Below, piece after piece: positions 50,893 to 60,420 of a DNA stretch of 64,000 nt (position 1 is its first letter; each line of letters starts with the position of its first letter). The stretch is taken from positions 1-64,000 of the forward strand of contig QXXL01000005.1 of assembly GCA_009911505.1 (NCBI GenBank). Direction: 5' to 3'. The notes under the pieces were generated by a model. That model was not told the origin of the DNA, did no database searches, and was given only the letters and a program-made list of their open reading frames with translations. The position numbers and the translations under genes were made by a program. The stretch is from Lachnospiraceae bacterium (GTDB taxonomy: Bacteria > Bacillota > Clostridia > Lachnospirales > Lachnospiraceae).

Positions 50893-51635
50893 AATTCGTA
50901 CGCCTCATTCTCTCCTGAAATCTCTACCAGCCGCCTTGCAAATGCCCCGTTGGAAATCTTTGCCTTAAATGCGGCAATCGGGCTGTAATCCTGCCACATA
51001 TGCATTGGAAAAACCGTTTTCGCATCCACATGCTCCATAAAATACATAAGCCCCTCCGCCGCATATTTTTTCTGCCTTGGATCAAACGGCACAAACGCCA
51101 CGTCAATTTCATAATCCGACAACTTATTAATTTCATGCTTATACGCCCTGGTTTCCTTACCGTTTACCAAATCACCAGCGCCGTCCCACTTCCAAAGGTT
51201 CAAATCCCCGGCATGGTAAAAATACTTCCCTTCTGCGCCAATTAAAAACGCAACCCCCGCATCCGTAGATCGCAATGTCCTGATTCTCATATCGTCTATT
51301 TCAACCGTTTTAAGCGGCTGTACAAATGTCACTTTCTCCTTTACCGAAGCCGCTATCCCGTTCCGGTCAAGATAACGGTCCGAAAGCCGGATATCCTTTG
51401 ACAAAATATAACGGATATTAGGGCAATCCTCCGCCCACCTAAGAATTTCCAAATCAAAATGATCCTGGTGCGCATGGCTTGCAAATACATAAAGCGGCTT
51501 ATCCTTATCAAACTTCGGCAATACCCCGGTAAAATGATACCCATTTACCTTCCCGTCCTTAAAATAATCAAAAACCATCGTCCGCTCCTTTGTTTCCACA
51601 ACAAAACAGCTATGGTGTACAAACGTAATAATCAT
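50889..51635 (-). CDS. Metallo-beta-lactamase-fold hydrolase
   Basis: The 248-residue protein has the zinc-binding signature ASHAHQDHFD and an N-terminal ITFVHHSCFVVET start, the UlaG/RomA-like group of MBL hydrolases. YFYHAGDLNLW and VFPMHMWQDY supply later metal ligands. The substrate is not known. It is coupled by four-base overlaps to both the amidohydrolase upstream and rnhA downstream. Confidence 0.88.
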   Translation of the reverse strand: MIITFVHHSCFVVETKERTMVFDYFKDGKVNGYHFTGVLPKFDKDKPLYVFASHAHQDHFDLEILRWAEDCPNIRYILSKDIRLSDRYLDRNGIAASVKEKVTFVQPLKTVEIDDMRIRTLRSTDAGVAFLIGAEGKYFYHAGDLNLWKWDGAGDLVNGKETRAYKHEINKLSDYEIDVAFVPFDPRQKKYAAEGLMYFMEHVDAKTVFPMHMWQDYSPIAAFKAKISNGAFARRLVEISGENEAYEL

Positions 51636-52984
51636 GATTTCACCCTTTCAATGATTGCATTGGCCCTTTGGTATACCTCACTGGGATCTGCGCCAATAAA
51701 AAATTCCTGCTTCTCATATTTAATCTCTCCATTTACCATCGTAAGCAGTATATTTTGTTTGCTTCCAGCATACACAATATTTTTTATAATATTATTTTCC
51801 GGCTGCATATTCGGCTGCTTAAGATCTAAAAGAACCAGATCTGCAAGCTTCCCTTCCGCTAAGCAGTCGCAGTCAAAAAGCCCCATAGCCCGCGCCCCGC
51901 CTGTCGTAGCCATATAAAACACTTCCTCCGCCGATACACACGCAGCGTCGCCCTCCCGCACCTTTGCAAGCCCGCAAACCAAAAACATCTCCCGGAACAT
52001 ATCCAGGCAGTTGTTGCTGGCGGGCCCGTCCGTACCGATTGCCACAGGAATCCCTTCCTCCAAAAACCGCTTGACCGGAGCAATCCCGCTTGCCAGCTTT
52101 AAATTAGACGCCGGATTGGTCACAGCATACAGCCCGCGCTTTTTAAAAATCTCAAAATCGCCGTCTTCCAGATAGATACAGTGATAACCGCCCCCGCCGT
52201 ACGCGTACATCCCAAGAGCCTCCGCAAGCGCCGTCGGCGTTTTTCCCCAGCGCATTTTGCAATCCTCCACCTCCTGTTTCGTTTCCGCATTGTGAAACCA
52301 GACCGGGGACTTTACCTTTGCTGCCAGGGCAGACAAGCCCTCCATCAGCTTTAAAGATGTAGTATATTCCGCATGGAAGCCCATCCGAAAATCCGTAAGC
52401 GGGCTCATTTCACGAATTACGCCATATAGCTCCTCCACCTCCGAAAGCGACTGGCAAAAATCGTTCAACCCGCTGGTAAACACCGTACGGAATCCACAGT
52501 CCGCCGAAGCCCGCGCGCCCGGCAGCGGCGCGAAATACATATCAAAATTCGACGTAATGCCGCTGGTCAGATATTCCATAATCCCAAGCCTGCACAAATG
52601 GTATATATCCTCATGCGTAAGCTTCGCTTCCTTCGGAAAAACCTGTTTAGAAAGCCATTCCTGCAACGGCAGATCATCAGCGAAAGAACGTAAAAACGTC
52701 ATAGCGGTGTGCGTATGGGCATTTTTAAACCCTGGAATCAACAGATTATCCCCCGCATCCATCTGTCTGTCCCACACAATATCCTTCTTTGCAATTCCGC
52801 CAAAAATCCGGGCGGCATCATCCCCGTCCCCAATAAACAAAATCCGGTTCCCTTCCACCCACAATTCGCCATGTATAATAACAAACTTTGGGGATACAAA
52901 CGCCCGCCCGCAGCTTTCTCCCCCACCTTTTAATTCATGCTCCTGTAATAATAAAATTCTAGCATTGTAAAACCGGATATTCAT
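51632..52984 (-). CDS. Amidohydrolase / deaminase (SsnA/MtaD-like)
   Basis: The protein has 450 residues from the ATG at 52984; a 21-residue upstream extension is unlikely. It has the metal-binding NAHTHTAMTFLRSFADDLPL, a HAEYTTSL segment, HNAET and the IGTDGPASNN motif, matching 5'-methylthioadenosine / S-adenosylhomocysteine deaminases and the related SsnA group. The exact substrate cannot be fixed by sequence reading. The stop overlaps the MBL-fold start by four bases. Confidence 0.85.
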   Translation of the reverse strand: MNIRFYNARILLLQEHELKGGGESCGRAFVSPKFVIIHGELWVEGNRILFIGDGDDAARIFGGIAKKDIVWDRQMDAGDNLLIPGFKNAHTHTAMTFLRSFADDLPLQEWLSKQVFPKEAKLTHEDIYHLCRLGIMEYLTSGITSNFDMYFAPLPGARASADCGFRTVFTSGLNDFCQSLSEVEELYGVIREMSPLTDFRMGFHAEYTTSLKLMEGLSALAAKVKSPVWFHNAETKQEVEDCKMRWGKTPTALAEALGMYAYGGGGYHCIYLEDGDFEIFKKRGLYAVTNPASNLKLASGIAPVKRFLEEGIPVAIGTDGPASNNCLDMFREMFLVCGLAKVREGDAACVSAEEVFYMATTGGARAMGLFDCDCLAEGKLADLVLLDLKQPNMQPENNIIKNIVYAGSKQNILLTMVNGEIKYEKQEFFIGADPSEVYQRANAIIERVKS

Positions 52985-53219
52985 AAAACAATCCCCCATA
53001 TCAACTGCAAACTGTCCGTAACGCCCCCAAAACACAGTTCCATCCACAGCCCCACCCTATGCCTAACAGGCCCTTTGCCCCCACAGTCCACTATAATATT
53101 AAATCGTATTTATCCATAATCTAACCACAACACTCAAAGTATAAAACAAAATAATAATTTACGCAATAGCCCGAAATGTTGGTTTTCATCTTATAGCCCC
53201 AATTTTTTTTAAAAACCCC

Positions 53220-53248
53220 TTGCTTTTTTCCTCAAAACAATGTATACT
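53220..53248 (+). promoter_or_regulatory. tRNA-Thr promoter
   Basis: TTGCTT (53220-53225) and TATACT (53243-53248) are separated by 17 bases, 20 bases upstream of the tRNA. The rest of the gap 53048-53268 shows no gene. Confidence 0.75.
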
Positions 53249-53268
53249 ATCCTAGTGCTGTTAAACAT

Positions 53269-53341
<73 letters not shown>

Positions 53342-53350
53342 TCCCCTTTC

Positions 53351-53387
53351 AAAGTACCGCAACCTTATCCGTTGCGGTACTTTTTTT
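53351..53387. terminator. Terminator between tRNA-Thr and polC
   Basis: AAAGTACCGCAAC / GTTGCGGTACTTT is a 13-bp perfect stem with a seven-base loop followed by T's. The A-run on the other side lets it also end the convergent polC transcript. Confidence 0.92.
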
Positions 53388-53398
53388 CTTCCCCTGCC

Positions 53399-56300
53399 CT
53401 ACCCTGCAAAATCAAACAGCGATAACTGGTTCGACTCCGGCAAATCTGCCAAAATCCCCATATTGGCCATCAAATCGACCACCGTTTTACTCACCTTCGT
53501 CCTCTGCCTGAAATCGTCTTTTGACAGAAACGGCCCGTCTTTTGCCGCTTCCTCAACTGCTTCCGCCGCTTTTTCCCCCATGCCGTCAATCGTTCCAAGG
53601 GATGGCATAAGCTTCCCGTCTATAATCTGAAACCGCGTGGCCTGCGCCCGGTAAACATCAAGCGGCAGAAATGAAAACCCCCTGGCATACATTTCCTGCA
53701 CAATCCTCATATCCCGGTAGGTATCCTGCTCCTTTTTGGAAAGCTTATCCTTCCGGTTTTCATACTCCCGCATAAAATAATGCAGCCGCTCCTGCCCCTG
53801 GCACATCAGTTCATAATTAAACCCCGTGGCGCGAATGCTGAAATATGCCGCATAGTACGCCAGCGGATAAAATACTTTGCAGTACGCAATACGCCATGCC
53901 ATCATAACGTAAGCCGCGGCATGCGCTTTCGGGAACATATATTTAATTTTGTTGCATGACCAGATATACCATTCCGGTACGCCATGCGCGGTCATTTCCT
54001 TTTCCCATTCCTCTTTTAACCCTTTCCCCTTACGGACAGCTTCCATAATTGTAAAAGACAGCTCGCTGTCTAAACCCATATGGATTAAATACACCATAAT
54101 ATCGTCACGTGTACAAATAGCGGTAGAAATAGTAGCCTTACCCTCCTGGATTAACGTCTGCGCATTGCCAAGCCATACGTCCGTGCCGTGGGAAAGCCCA
54201 GAAATCCGGATTAGATCGGAAAATTCCTGCGGTTTGGCGTCAATAACCATCTGCATAGCAAAATCCGTACCAAATTCCGGTATGCCGAGCGCCCCAAGCG
54301 CGCAGCCGCCAATATCTTCCGGCTCGATGCCAAGGGCTTTTGTATTTTTAAACAAAGACATAACCGCTTCATCATCCAACGGTATTTTCTGGGGATCAAG
54401 GCCGGTCAAATCCTGCAGCATACGAATCATAGTCGGATCGTCGTGCCCGAGTATGTCTAATTTTAACAGGTTGTGGTCAATCGAATGGTAATCAAAATGT
54501 GTTGTTATGATATTTGTAGTCATATCGTTTGCCGGATGCTGAACCGGGGTAAAGGAATCAATCTCCTCACCGACCGGAAGCACGATAATACCGCCTGGAT
54601 GCTGCCCTGTTGTCCGGCGGATTCCAACACAGCCTTGTACAATCCGGCTGACCTCACAATTGCGCTTATGTATTCCACGCTCCTCAAAATAATTTTTAAT
54701 ATAGCCAAACGCCGTCTTATCAGCCAAAGTACCAATTGTCCCAGCGCGGTAGGTCTGCCCGTAGCCAAAAATTACTTCCGTATAGGCATGCGCCTTACTC
54801 TGGTACTCTCCGGAAAAATTCAAATCAATGTCCGGCTCTTTGTTGCCCTTAAACCCAAGGAACGTTTCAAACGGAATATCAAACCCCTCTTTATTTAACG
54901 GATGCCCGCACTCCGGGCAGGTTTTGTCCGGCATATCGCAGCCGCCCCGGCCAGAGAAGGCTTTCACTTCAGGCGAATCAAAATCGCTGTAATGGCAGTT
55001 AGGGCACAGGTAATGCGCCTGTAAGGGATTGACTTCCGTAATTCCGGACATGGTAGCAGCAAAGGAAGAGCCAACTGATCCGCGCGAACCAACCAAATAT
55101 CCGTCTTCGTTCGACTTCCAGACTAGCTTTTGGGCAATGATATACATAACGGCGTAGCCATTTGATATGATAGAATTTAATTCCCTATCCAGACGTTCTT
55201 TTACTACTGGCGGCAGCTGTTTGCCATACATTTCATGGGCTTTACGGTAGCAAATGCCACGCAGCAGGCTGTCAGAATCCGGAATGACCGGCGGGCATTT
55301 ATCTGGACGTACCGGGGAAATAGTTTCACACATGTCCGCAATTTTATTCGGGTTTGTAATGACAATTTCCTCTGCTTTTTCGCTGCCTAAATAGGCAAAC
55401 TCCGCGAGCATTTCCTCGGTGGTACGCAAATAAAGGGGCGCCTGGTTGTCCGCATCTTTAAAACCCTTGCCTGCCATTATAATCCTGCGGTACACTTCAT
55501 CTTCCGGATCTAAAAAATGCACGTCACAGGTGGCCACGACAGGCTTATGGAACTGCTCTCCAAGCGAGACGATCCTGCGGTTTAATTCCTGTAAATCTTC
55601 TACGCTATCAACTGGTATTTTTTCCTGCTCAAGCATAAACAGGTTGTTGCCGGTTGGCTGGATTTCCAGGTAATCGTAAAACTGCGCCAGGCGTGCGATC
55701 TCCTCCCCGGGCCTGCCGTTTAATACCGCCTGGTACAATTCGCCCGCTTCACAGGCAGAACCAATTAAAATGCCTTCCCGGTGCTTTACAAATTCTGTTT
55801 TAGGAATCCTCGGGCGTCCATGGAAGTAAACCAGGTGGGACATGGAAACCAGGCGGTAGAGGTTAATACGCCCGATATCATTTGCCGCCAGCAAAATCGC
55901 ATGGTAGGACGGCATTTTTCCTATGACGCCGGGGGCAGAAACCGAAAGCTCCTCCAGCTGGTTTAAATCCGTAATGCCCCTGTCATTTAACATCTGTATA
56001 AATTTAATAAAAATACCTGCCGTACACTCTGCATCGTCAACGGCCCGGTGGTGGTTTTGAAGCGGGACGCCAAGCGCTTTTGCAACATTATCCAGCTTAA
56101 AGCGGTTTAAGCCAGGTAAAAGGCTCCTTGCAAGCGCAACCGTATCCAAAACCGTAAATTCCTCTTCCCTGCCCTTCTGCTTTAAATTGTATTTGATAAA
56201 GCTCATATCAAAATCCGAATTATGGGCAACCATCACTGCCCCGCCGCAAAAATCCATAAATTCCGGCAATACGTCCTCTATCAGCCTTGCGCCCATCACC

Positions 56301-57826
56301 ATCTCATCGTTAATACCCGTAATCTCTTCAATGCGGTACGGGATGGGGGTTTTGGGATTGACAAACGTAGAAAAACGCCCTGATATAGCGCCGTTTTCTA
56401 CTTTAACCGCCCCAATTTCAATAATTTTGTGCACGCTGGAGCTAAATCCGGTAGTTTCTAAATCAAACACCACAAATGCGCTGTCTAGCCCCTGACCTTT
56501 GGCATTTTCCACCATAGGCTTCAAATCGTCCACAAGATATGCTTCCATACCGTAAATCACTTTAAAGCCGCTGTCCTTTGGCACGGCATGGTTCGCTTCT
56601 GGAAATGACTGCACATCGCCGTGATCAGTGATAGCAATGGCCTTGTGCCCCCACTTGATTGCCCGTTTTATAATGTCTTTTACATCAGACACGCCGTCCA
56701 TATCACTCATTTTAGTATGGCAATGCAGCTCCACACGTTTTACAGGGCTGTTGTCCATCCTTGCGCCGCGGAAATCCTGGGCTTTTTTGATACCAATAAT
56801 TGAACCTATGGTAAGCTCGCTGTCAAATTTGTCAATTGTGGTTACACCCTTGATTTTTAAAAAAACGCCTTTTTTAATCTGCTCTAAAAGCTCTTTAAGC
56901 GCTTCATTTTTGGAAAAAATCTTTAGGACTATCGTATCTGTAAAATCAGTTATTGTAATAATAATAATTGTTTTTTCATTCCGGATTTCCCTGGTATCCA
57001 GTTCAATAACCTGCCCCCGTATTACAACCTCTCCCATTTCGCCTAATATTTTGTCAATTGTAACCGGCTCGTCCTCAAAATCGCGTCCGTAAATGACATC
57101 CGGGTTGTTTGAACGCTTTGCAGGGGAGGAACCGCCGCGGCCGCGGGTTTCTTTACGGAAGGACGGCGCTTGTCCTTGTGCTTTTTTATGCTCCTCCTGC
57201 CCCAAGGATCCGGCTGCTTTCGCGGACGCGCCTGTTTGGCCTGCCACGCCGGAAAGGCGGATTACATTTAAAACCTCCTGCTGTATAATACGGTCCGCTT
57301 TTCTGATATGGCTATTGCCAGATGACGGCTGAAAGGAAAGATCGATAATCAAATCCAAGCCGCAGCGTTCACAAAAAATTTTTTCCAGGATGCGTACCAA
57401 TTCGTCAGAGCGCTCCCTGGCGATTAAGGTATCTTCTAAGACCAGGCACATCCGGTTATCCTCTGGAAATGAGATTTGGGCGCTGTGGTAGACATTATAG
57501 AGTAAAAGGCTGTATACACGCAGCTCAGCGGCAATGCTGCCGCCATAGATATCCATCAGCTTTTTGGCGGTATACTGGCCGGAAAGACGGTATTTTTCTA
57601 TAATTTTGATTTCCATATGCTGTCTGGGGAAAAGCTGGGACGCAATTTCTTTTTCTAATGTGAAAAGCTCTGCTTTATGAATCAGGCGTGTTCCAAAAAG
57701 ATAAATACGCAAAGACGTTTTAGGGCGGTTTGCACTTATTTTGGTAATCTCCATGCCAGAAAGCAGAGGTTTGATTTCATCTTTTACGCTAAGGGTGTTA
57801 AATACTTCAAAAAATGTTTTGGGCAT
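53399..57826 (-). CDS. polC: DNA polymerase III PolC-type alpha subunit
   Basis: This is the 1475-residue replicative polymerase of low-GC Gram-positives. In order: an N-terminal domain and OB fold (to about 340), the PHP domain (HCHTKMSDMDGVSDVKD near 363), an embedded proofreading exonuclease (VVFDLETTGFSS near 453, with AHNSDFDMSF), the polymerase palm (GSRGSVGSSF, PDIDLNFSGEYQ) and a zinc-finger CPNCHYSDF near 942. PolC confirms a Firmicutes host. The length is usual. It is followed by a two-way terminator and preceded by the YbaK-type gene. Confidence 0.97.
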   Translation of the reverse strand: MPKTFFEVFNTLSVKDEIKPLLSGMEITKISANRPKTSLRIYLFGTRLIHKAELFTLEKEIASQLFPRQHMEIKIIEKYRLSGQYTAKKLMDIYGGSIAAELRVYSLLLYNVYHSAQISFPEDNRMCLVLEDTLIARERSDELVRILEKIFCERCGLDLIIDLSFQPSSGNSHIRKADRIIQQEVLNVIRLSGVAGQTGASAKAAGSLGQEEHKKAQGQAPSFRKETRGRGGSSPAKRSNNPDVIYGRDFEDEPVTIDKILGEMGEVVIRGQVIELDTREIRNEKTIIIITITDFTDTIVLKIFSKNEALKELLEQIKKGVFLKIKGVTTIDKFDSELTIGSIIGIKKAQDFRGARMDNSPVKRVELHCHTKMSDMDGVSDVKDIIKRAIKWGHKAIAITDHGDVQSFPEANHAVPKDSGFKVIYGMEAYLVDDLKPMVENAKGQGLDSAFVVFDLETTGFSSSVHKIIEIGAVKVENGAISGRFSTFVNPKTPIPYRIEEITGINDEMVMGARLIEDVLPEFMDFCGGAVMVAHNSDFDMSFIKYNLKQKGREEEFTVLDTVALARSLLPGLNRFKLDNVAKALGVPLQNHHRAVDDAECTAGIFIKFIQMLNDRGITDLNQLEELSVSAPGVIGKMPSYHAILLAANDIGRINLYRLVSMSHLVYFHGRPRIPKTEFVKHREGILIGSACEAGELYQAVLNGRPGEEIARLAQFYDYLEIQPTGNNLFMLEQEKIPVDSVEDLQELNRRIVSLGEQFHKPVVATCDVHFLDPEDEVYRRIIMAGKGFKDADNQAPLYLRTTEEMLAEFAYLGSEKAEEIVITNPNKIADMCETISPVRPDKCPPVIPDSDSLLRGICYRKAHEMYGKQLPPVVKERLDRELNSIISNGYAVMYIIAQKLVWKSNEDGYLVGSRGSVGSSFAATMSGITEVNPLQAHYLCPNCHYSDFDSPEVKAFSGRGGCDMPDKTCPECGHPLNKEGFDIPFETFLGFKGNKEPDIDLNFSGEYQSKAHAYTEVIFGYGQTYRAGTIGTLADKTAFGYIKNYFEERGIHKRNCEVSRIVQGCVGIRRTTGQHPGGIIVLPVGEEIDSFTPVQHPANDMTTNIITTHFDYHSIDHNLLKLDILGHDDPTMIRMLQDLTGLDPQKIPLDDEAVMSLFKNTKALGIEPEDIGGCALGALGIPEFGTDFAMQMVIDAKPQEFSDLIRISGLSHGTDVWLGNAQTLIQEGKATISTAICTRDDIMVYLIHMGLDSELSFTIMEAVRKGKGLKEEWEKEMTAHGVPEWYIWSCNKIKYMFPKAHAAAYVMMAWRIAYCKVFYPLAYYAAYFSIRATGFNYELMCQGQERLHYFMREYENRKDKLSKKEQDTYRDMRIVQEMYARGFSFLPLDVYRAQATRFQIIDGKLMPSLGTIDGMGEKAAEAVEEAAKDGPFLSKDDFRQRTKVSKTVVDLMANMGILADLPESNQLSLFDFAG

Positions 57827-57831
57827 GGTAA

Positions 57832-58311
57832 TTAACTCCTTATAAGGTCTGCTAAATGGCAGCCAGCTATTTCTGCCAGATCCTGCGGCGGCAGTTCTAT
57901 CTGGAACCCTACTTTTCCGGCGCTTACAAATATTGTCCCGTATTGTACGGCTGTTTCGTGCAGGAAGGCCGGAAATTGTTTTTTCATCCCAATAGGGGAA
58001 CAGCCGCCGTGTATGTAGCCAGTCAGCGGCAGAAGATCTTTTTGCTTTATCATGCCAACCGCCTTCTCTTTTGCTGCTTTTGCCGCTTTTTTCAAGTCCA
58101 GCTCTTCTTTTACCGGAATGACAAATACATAGTACTGGCTGGATTTACCCTGGGTAACGAGCGTTTTAAATACTTTTTCTGCATCCTCATTTAAAAGGGC
58201 TGCAATTTCTGCACCGCTCATTGTGGCATCGGGTTGATAGGCATGGCTCATGTAGGGTATTTTCTGTGCATCTAAAATCCTCATAACATTCGTTTTGTCG
58301 TTATTTTTCAT
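57832..58311 (-). CDS. YbaK/EbsC-type aminoacyl-tRNA deacylase
   Basis: The 159-residue protein is of the YbaK family, which hydrolyses misacylated Cys-tRNA(Pro) or related species. Visible are KVFKTLVTQGKSSQYYVFVIPV, the GYIHGGCSPIGMKK loop and a C-terminal GFQIELPPQDLAEI region. It has the length of a free-standing YbaK. The start overlaps the ispG end by 11 bases and the stop is five bases from polC. Confidence 0.9.
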   Translation of the reverse strand: MKNNDKTNVMRILDAQKIPYMSHAYQPDATMSGAEIAALLNEDAEKVFKTLVTQGKSSQYYVFVIPVKEELDLKKAAKAAKEKAVGMIKQKDLLPLTGYIHGGCSPIGMKKQFPAFLHETAVQYGTIFVSAGKVGFQIELPPQDLAEIAGCHLADLIRS

Positions 58312-59368
58312 TTATGCACCTCAAATTTTCTAATTCCCGGCGCAATTCTGCCAAAAGCTCCCCCTCCGGCACTTTTTTTACCACTTCCCCGTGCTTAATA
58401 ATAAGCCCTTCCCCAATACCGCCTGCAATACCGATGTCGGCTTCTTTTGCCTCTCCCGGCCCGTTCACGGCACAGCCCATAACAGCCACCTTAATATTAA
58501 GCGGAATATCGGCTACCATATTTTCCACCTGGTTGGCAAGCGAAATTAAATCAATTTGTGTCCTGCCGCACGTCGGGCAAGATACAATTTCAATGCCCCC
58601 TTTGCGGAGCCCAAGCGTATTTAAAATCAGCTTTGCAGACTTCACTTCCTCAAGAGGATCCCCTGTCAGTGATACCCGGATAGTATCCCCGATTCCCTGG
58701 TGCAAAATCAGGCCAAGGCCTATCGCAGATTTGATGTTGCCGCTGATAATAGTCCCCGCTTCCGTAATCCCGACATGTAACGGATGGCTGGTTTTCTCTG
58801 CAATCAGCTCATGGGCCTTTACACACATCAGTACATCTGAGGATTTAATGCTGATCACAAGGTTTTCATACCCCATATCCTCAATCATAGCGGCCTTATC
58901 CAAAGCGCTCTCCACGATACCTTCTGCCGTAACGCCATGGTATTTCTTTACCAGCCCTTTTTCCAACGAACCGCTATTAACGCCGACACGGATGGGGATC
59001 CCCCTCTCTTTTGCCGCGTCCACTACTGCTTTTAAACGTTCCCTTCCCCCGATATTTCCTGGGTTGATACGGATTTTGTCTGCTCCGTGTTCTATTGCTG
59101 CAATTGCCAGACGGTAATCAAAATGAATATCGGCCACAAGAGGGATGGAAATATTTTTTTTGATTTCGGAAATCTTCTGCGCCGCTTCCATAGTTGGGAT
59201 GGCACAGCGGATAATATCGCACCCCACAGCCGCAAGGCGGTTTACCTGCGCTGCGGTTGCTTTTGCATCTTCTGTTTTAGTATTGGTCATAGACTGGATT
59301 AAAACGGGATTTCCTCCGCCAATTACGCGGTTTCCGATTTTTACGGTTTTTGTACTCAACCTTTGCAT
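58301..59368 (-). CDS. ispG: 4-hydroxy-3-methylbut-2-enyl diphosphate synthase (IspG)
   Basis: The protein has 355 residues from the ATG at 59368 with AAAGGAG upstream; a 12-codon extension is dropped. It converts MEcPP to HMBPP in the MEP isoprenoid pathway using a [4Fe-4S] cluster; the Cys ligands are in SCPTCGRT and GCAVNGPGEA. The N-terminal barrel is clear (VLIQSMTNTKTED, ADIHFDYRLA, KIRINPGNIG). It sits with dxr, another MEP gene, with rseP between them. Confidence 0.95.
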   Translation of the reverse strand: MQRLSTKTVKIGNRVIGGGNPVLIQSMTNTKTEDAKATAAQVNRLAAVGCDIIRCAIPTMEAAQKISEIKKNISIPLVADIHFDYRLAIAAIEHGADKIRINPGNIGGRERLKAVVDAAKERGIPIRVGVNSGSLEKGLVKKYHGVTAEGIVESALDKAAMIEDMGYENLVISIKSSDVLMCVKAHELIAEKTSHPLHVGITEAGTIISGNIKSAIGLGLILHQGIGDTIRVSLTGDPLEEVKSAKLILNTLGLRKGGIEIVSCPTCGRTQIDLISLANQVENMVADIPLNIKVAVMGCAVNGPGEAKEADIGIAGGIGEGLIIKHGEVVKKVPEGELLAELRRELENLRCINEK

Positions 59369-59378
59369 CTTTTCTCCT

Positions 59379-60419
59379 TTAGATAAACAGCTTACGGATA
59401 TCATTAAACATCACAAGCACCATAAGCCCCATTAAAATAACAATCCCAACAAAATGGACCATGCCCTCTTTTTCCGGATCGACTTTTTTCCTGCGCACCG
59501 CCTCAAGTATTAAAAATACAAGCCGCCCGCCGTCCAATGCCGGAAGCGGCAAAAGGTTCATAACACCTAAGTTTGCGCTTAAGAGTATAGAAAAATTGAG
59601 CATATTGATAAAGACATAAAAATAACCGTCGCTCCTACTCGCATCATACGTGTCCCCAATCGTTTTCACAATCCCCACAGGGCCGGACATTTCATTGGGG
59701 CTAACCTTTCCTGTCCCAAGCATCTTAAGGCTTTGCAGAGTCGTCCAAATCCAGTATTTAACCTCATAAAAGCTGTATTTAACATTAGATAATACATTTC
59801 CTTTTTTACGGGCTAATTCCGTCTTGCTGCCAATTCCAAGCACATAACGCCCGCTTTCTTCGTCAAAAGAGGGGGTTAGATCTGCCGTATAGCGCTGTCC
59901 ATCCCTTTTATAGGTTATTTTTACCGGATCCCCTTCATAAAACATGCCATACATGCTGACTTCCCGAAAAAAATGGATTGGCTTGCGGTTCATTTTTACG
60001 ATTACGTCGCCCTCTTTTAACCCGGCCTCCTGGGCTGGAGAACCGTTCACAACGTTTGTTATCAGCGGAGTATCCACTCCCATAAAGCTAATCAGGACAA
60101 ACGCCATTAAATAAGCCAGAATAAAATTAAAAACGGGGCCTGCCGCTACGACGCTAATCCTTGCCCATACAGACTTTTTACCAAATGCAGCATCATCATT
60201 GCTGTCTGCATCTTCTCCTTCCATCATGCACGCGCCGCCGAAAGGCAGCAGTTTAATGGAATAAAACGTCTCCCCTTTTTGCACGCCAAACAATGTAGGC
60301 CCAAGGCCCATACAAAATTCGTTGACCCGTATGCCTGCCCGTTTGGCCAGCAAAAAATGCCCCAGCTCATGAAATAAGATTATCACACTAAATATTAAAA
60401 TTGCTATGATAAATTTCAA
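59379..60419 (-). CDS. rseP: Site-2 protease RseP/RasP
   Basis: The protein has 346 residues. I choose a TTG start at 60419, one base after the dxr stop, because AGGTGG sits properly before it; the longer frame lies inside dxr. It has the intramembrane metalloprotease motif HELGH (17-21), a PDZ domain around 120-190 (NGSPAQEAGLKEGDVI) and the C-terminal NLLPLPALDGGRL motif. It cleaves membrane-bound anti-sigma factors and remnant signal peptides. Translation is probably coupled to dxr. Confidence 0.93.
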   Translation of the reverse strand: MKFIIAILIFSVIILFHELGHFLLAKRAGIRVNEFCMGLGPTLFGVQKGETFYSIKLLPFGGACMMEGEDADSNDDAAFGKKSVWARISVVAAGPVFNFILAYLMAFVLISFMGVDTPLITNVVNGSPAQEAGLKEGDVIVKMNRKPIHFFREVSMYGMFYEGDPVKITYKRDGQRYTADLTPSFDEESGRYVLGIGSKTELARKKGNVLSNVKYSFYEVKYWIWTTLQSLKMLGTGKVSPNEMSGPVGIVKTIGDTYDASRSDGYFYVFINMLNFSILLSANLGVMNLLPLPALDGGRLVFLILEAVRRKKVDPEKEGMVHFVGIVILMGLMVLVMFNDIRKLFI

Positions 60420-60420
60420 A

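Noticed and set aside
53062-53085. AGGCCCTTTGCCCCCACAGTCC as a further type B repeat copy
   Set aside because: Only about ten bases (GGCCCTTTGCC minus one C) match the core and there is no matching tail; chance cannot be excluded.
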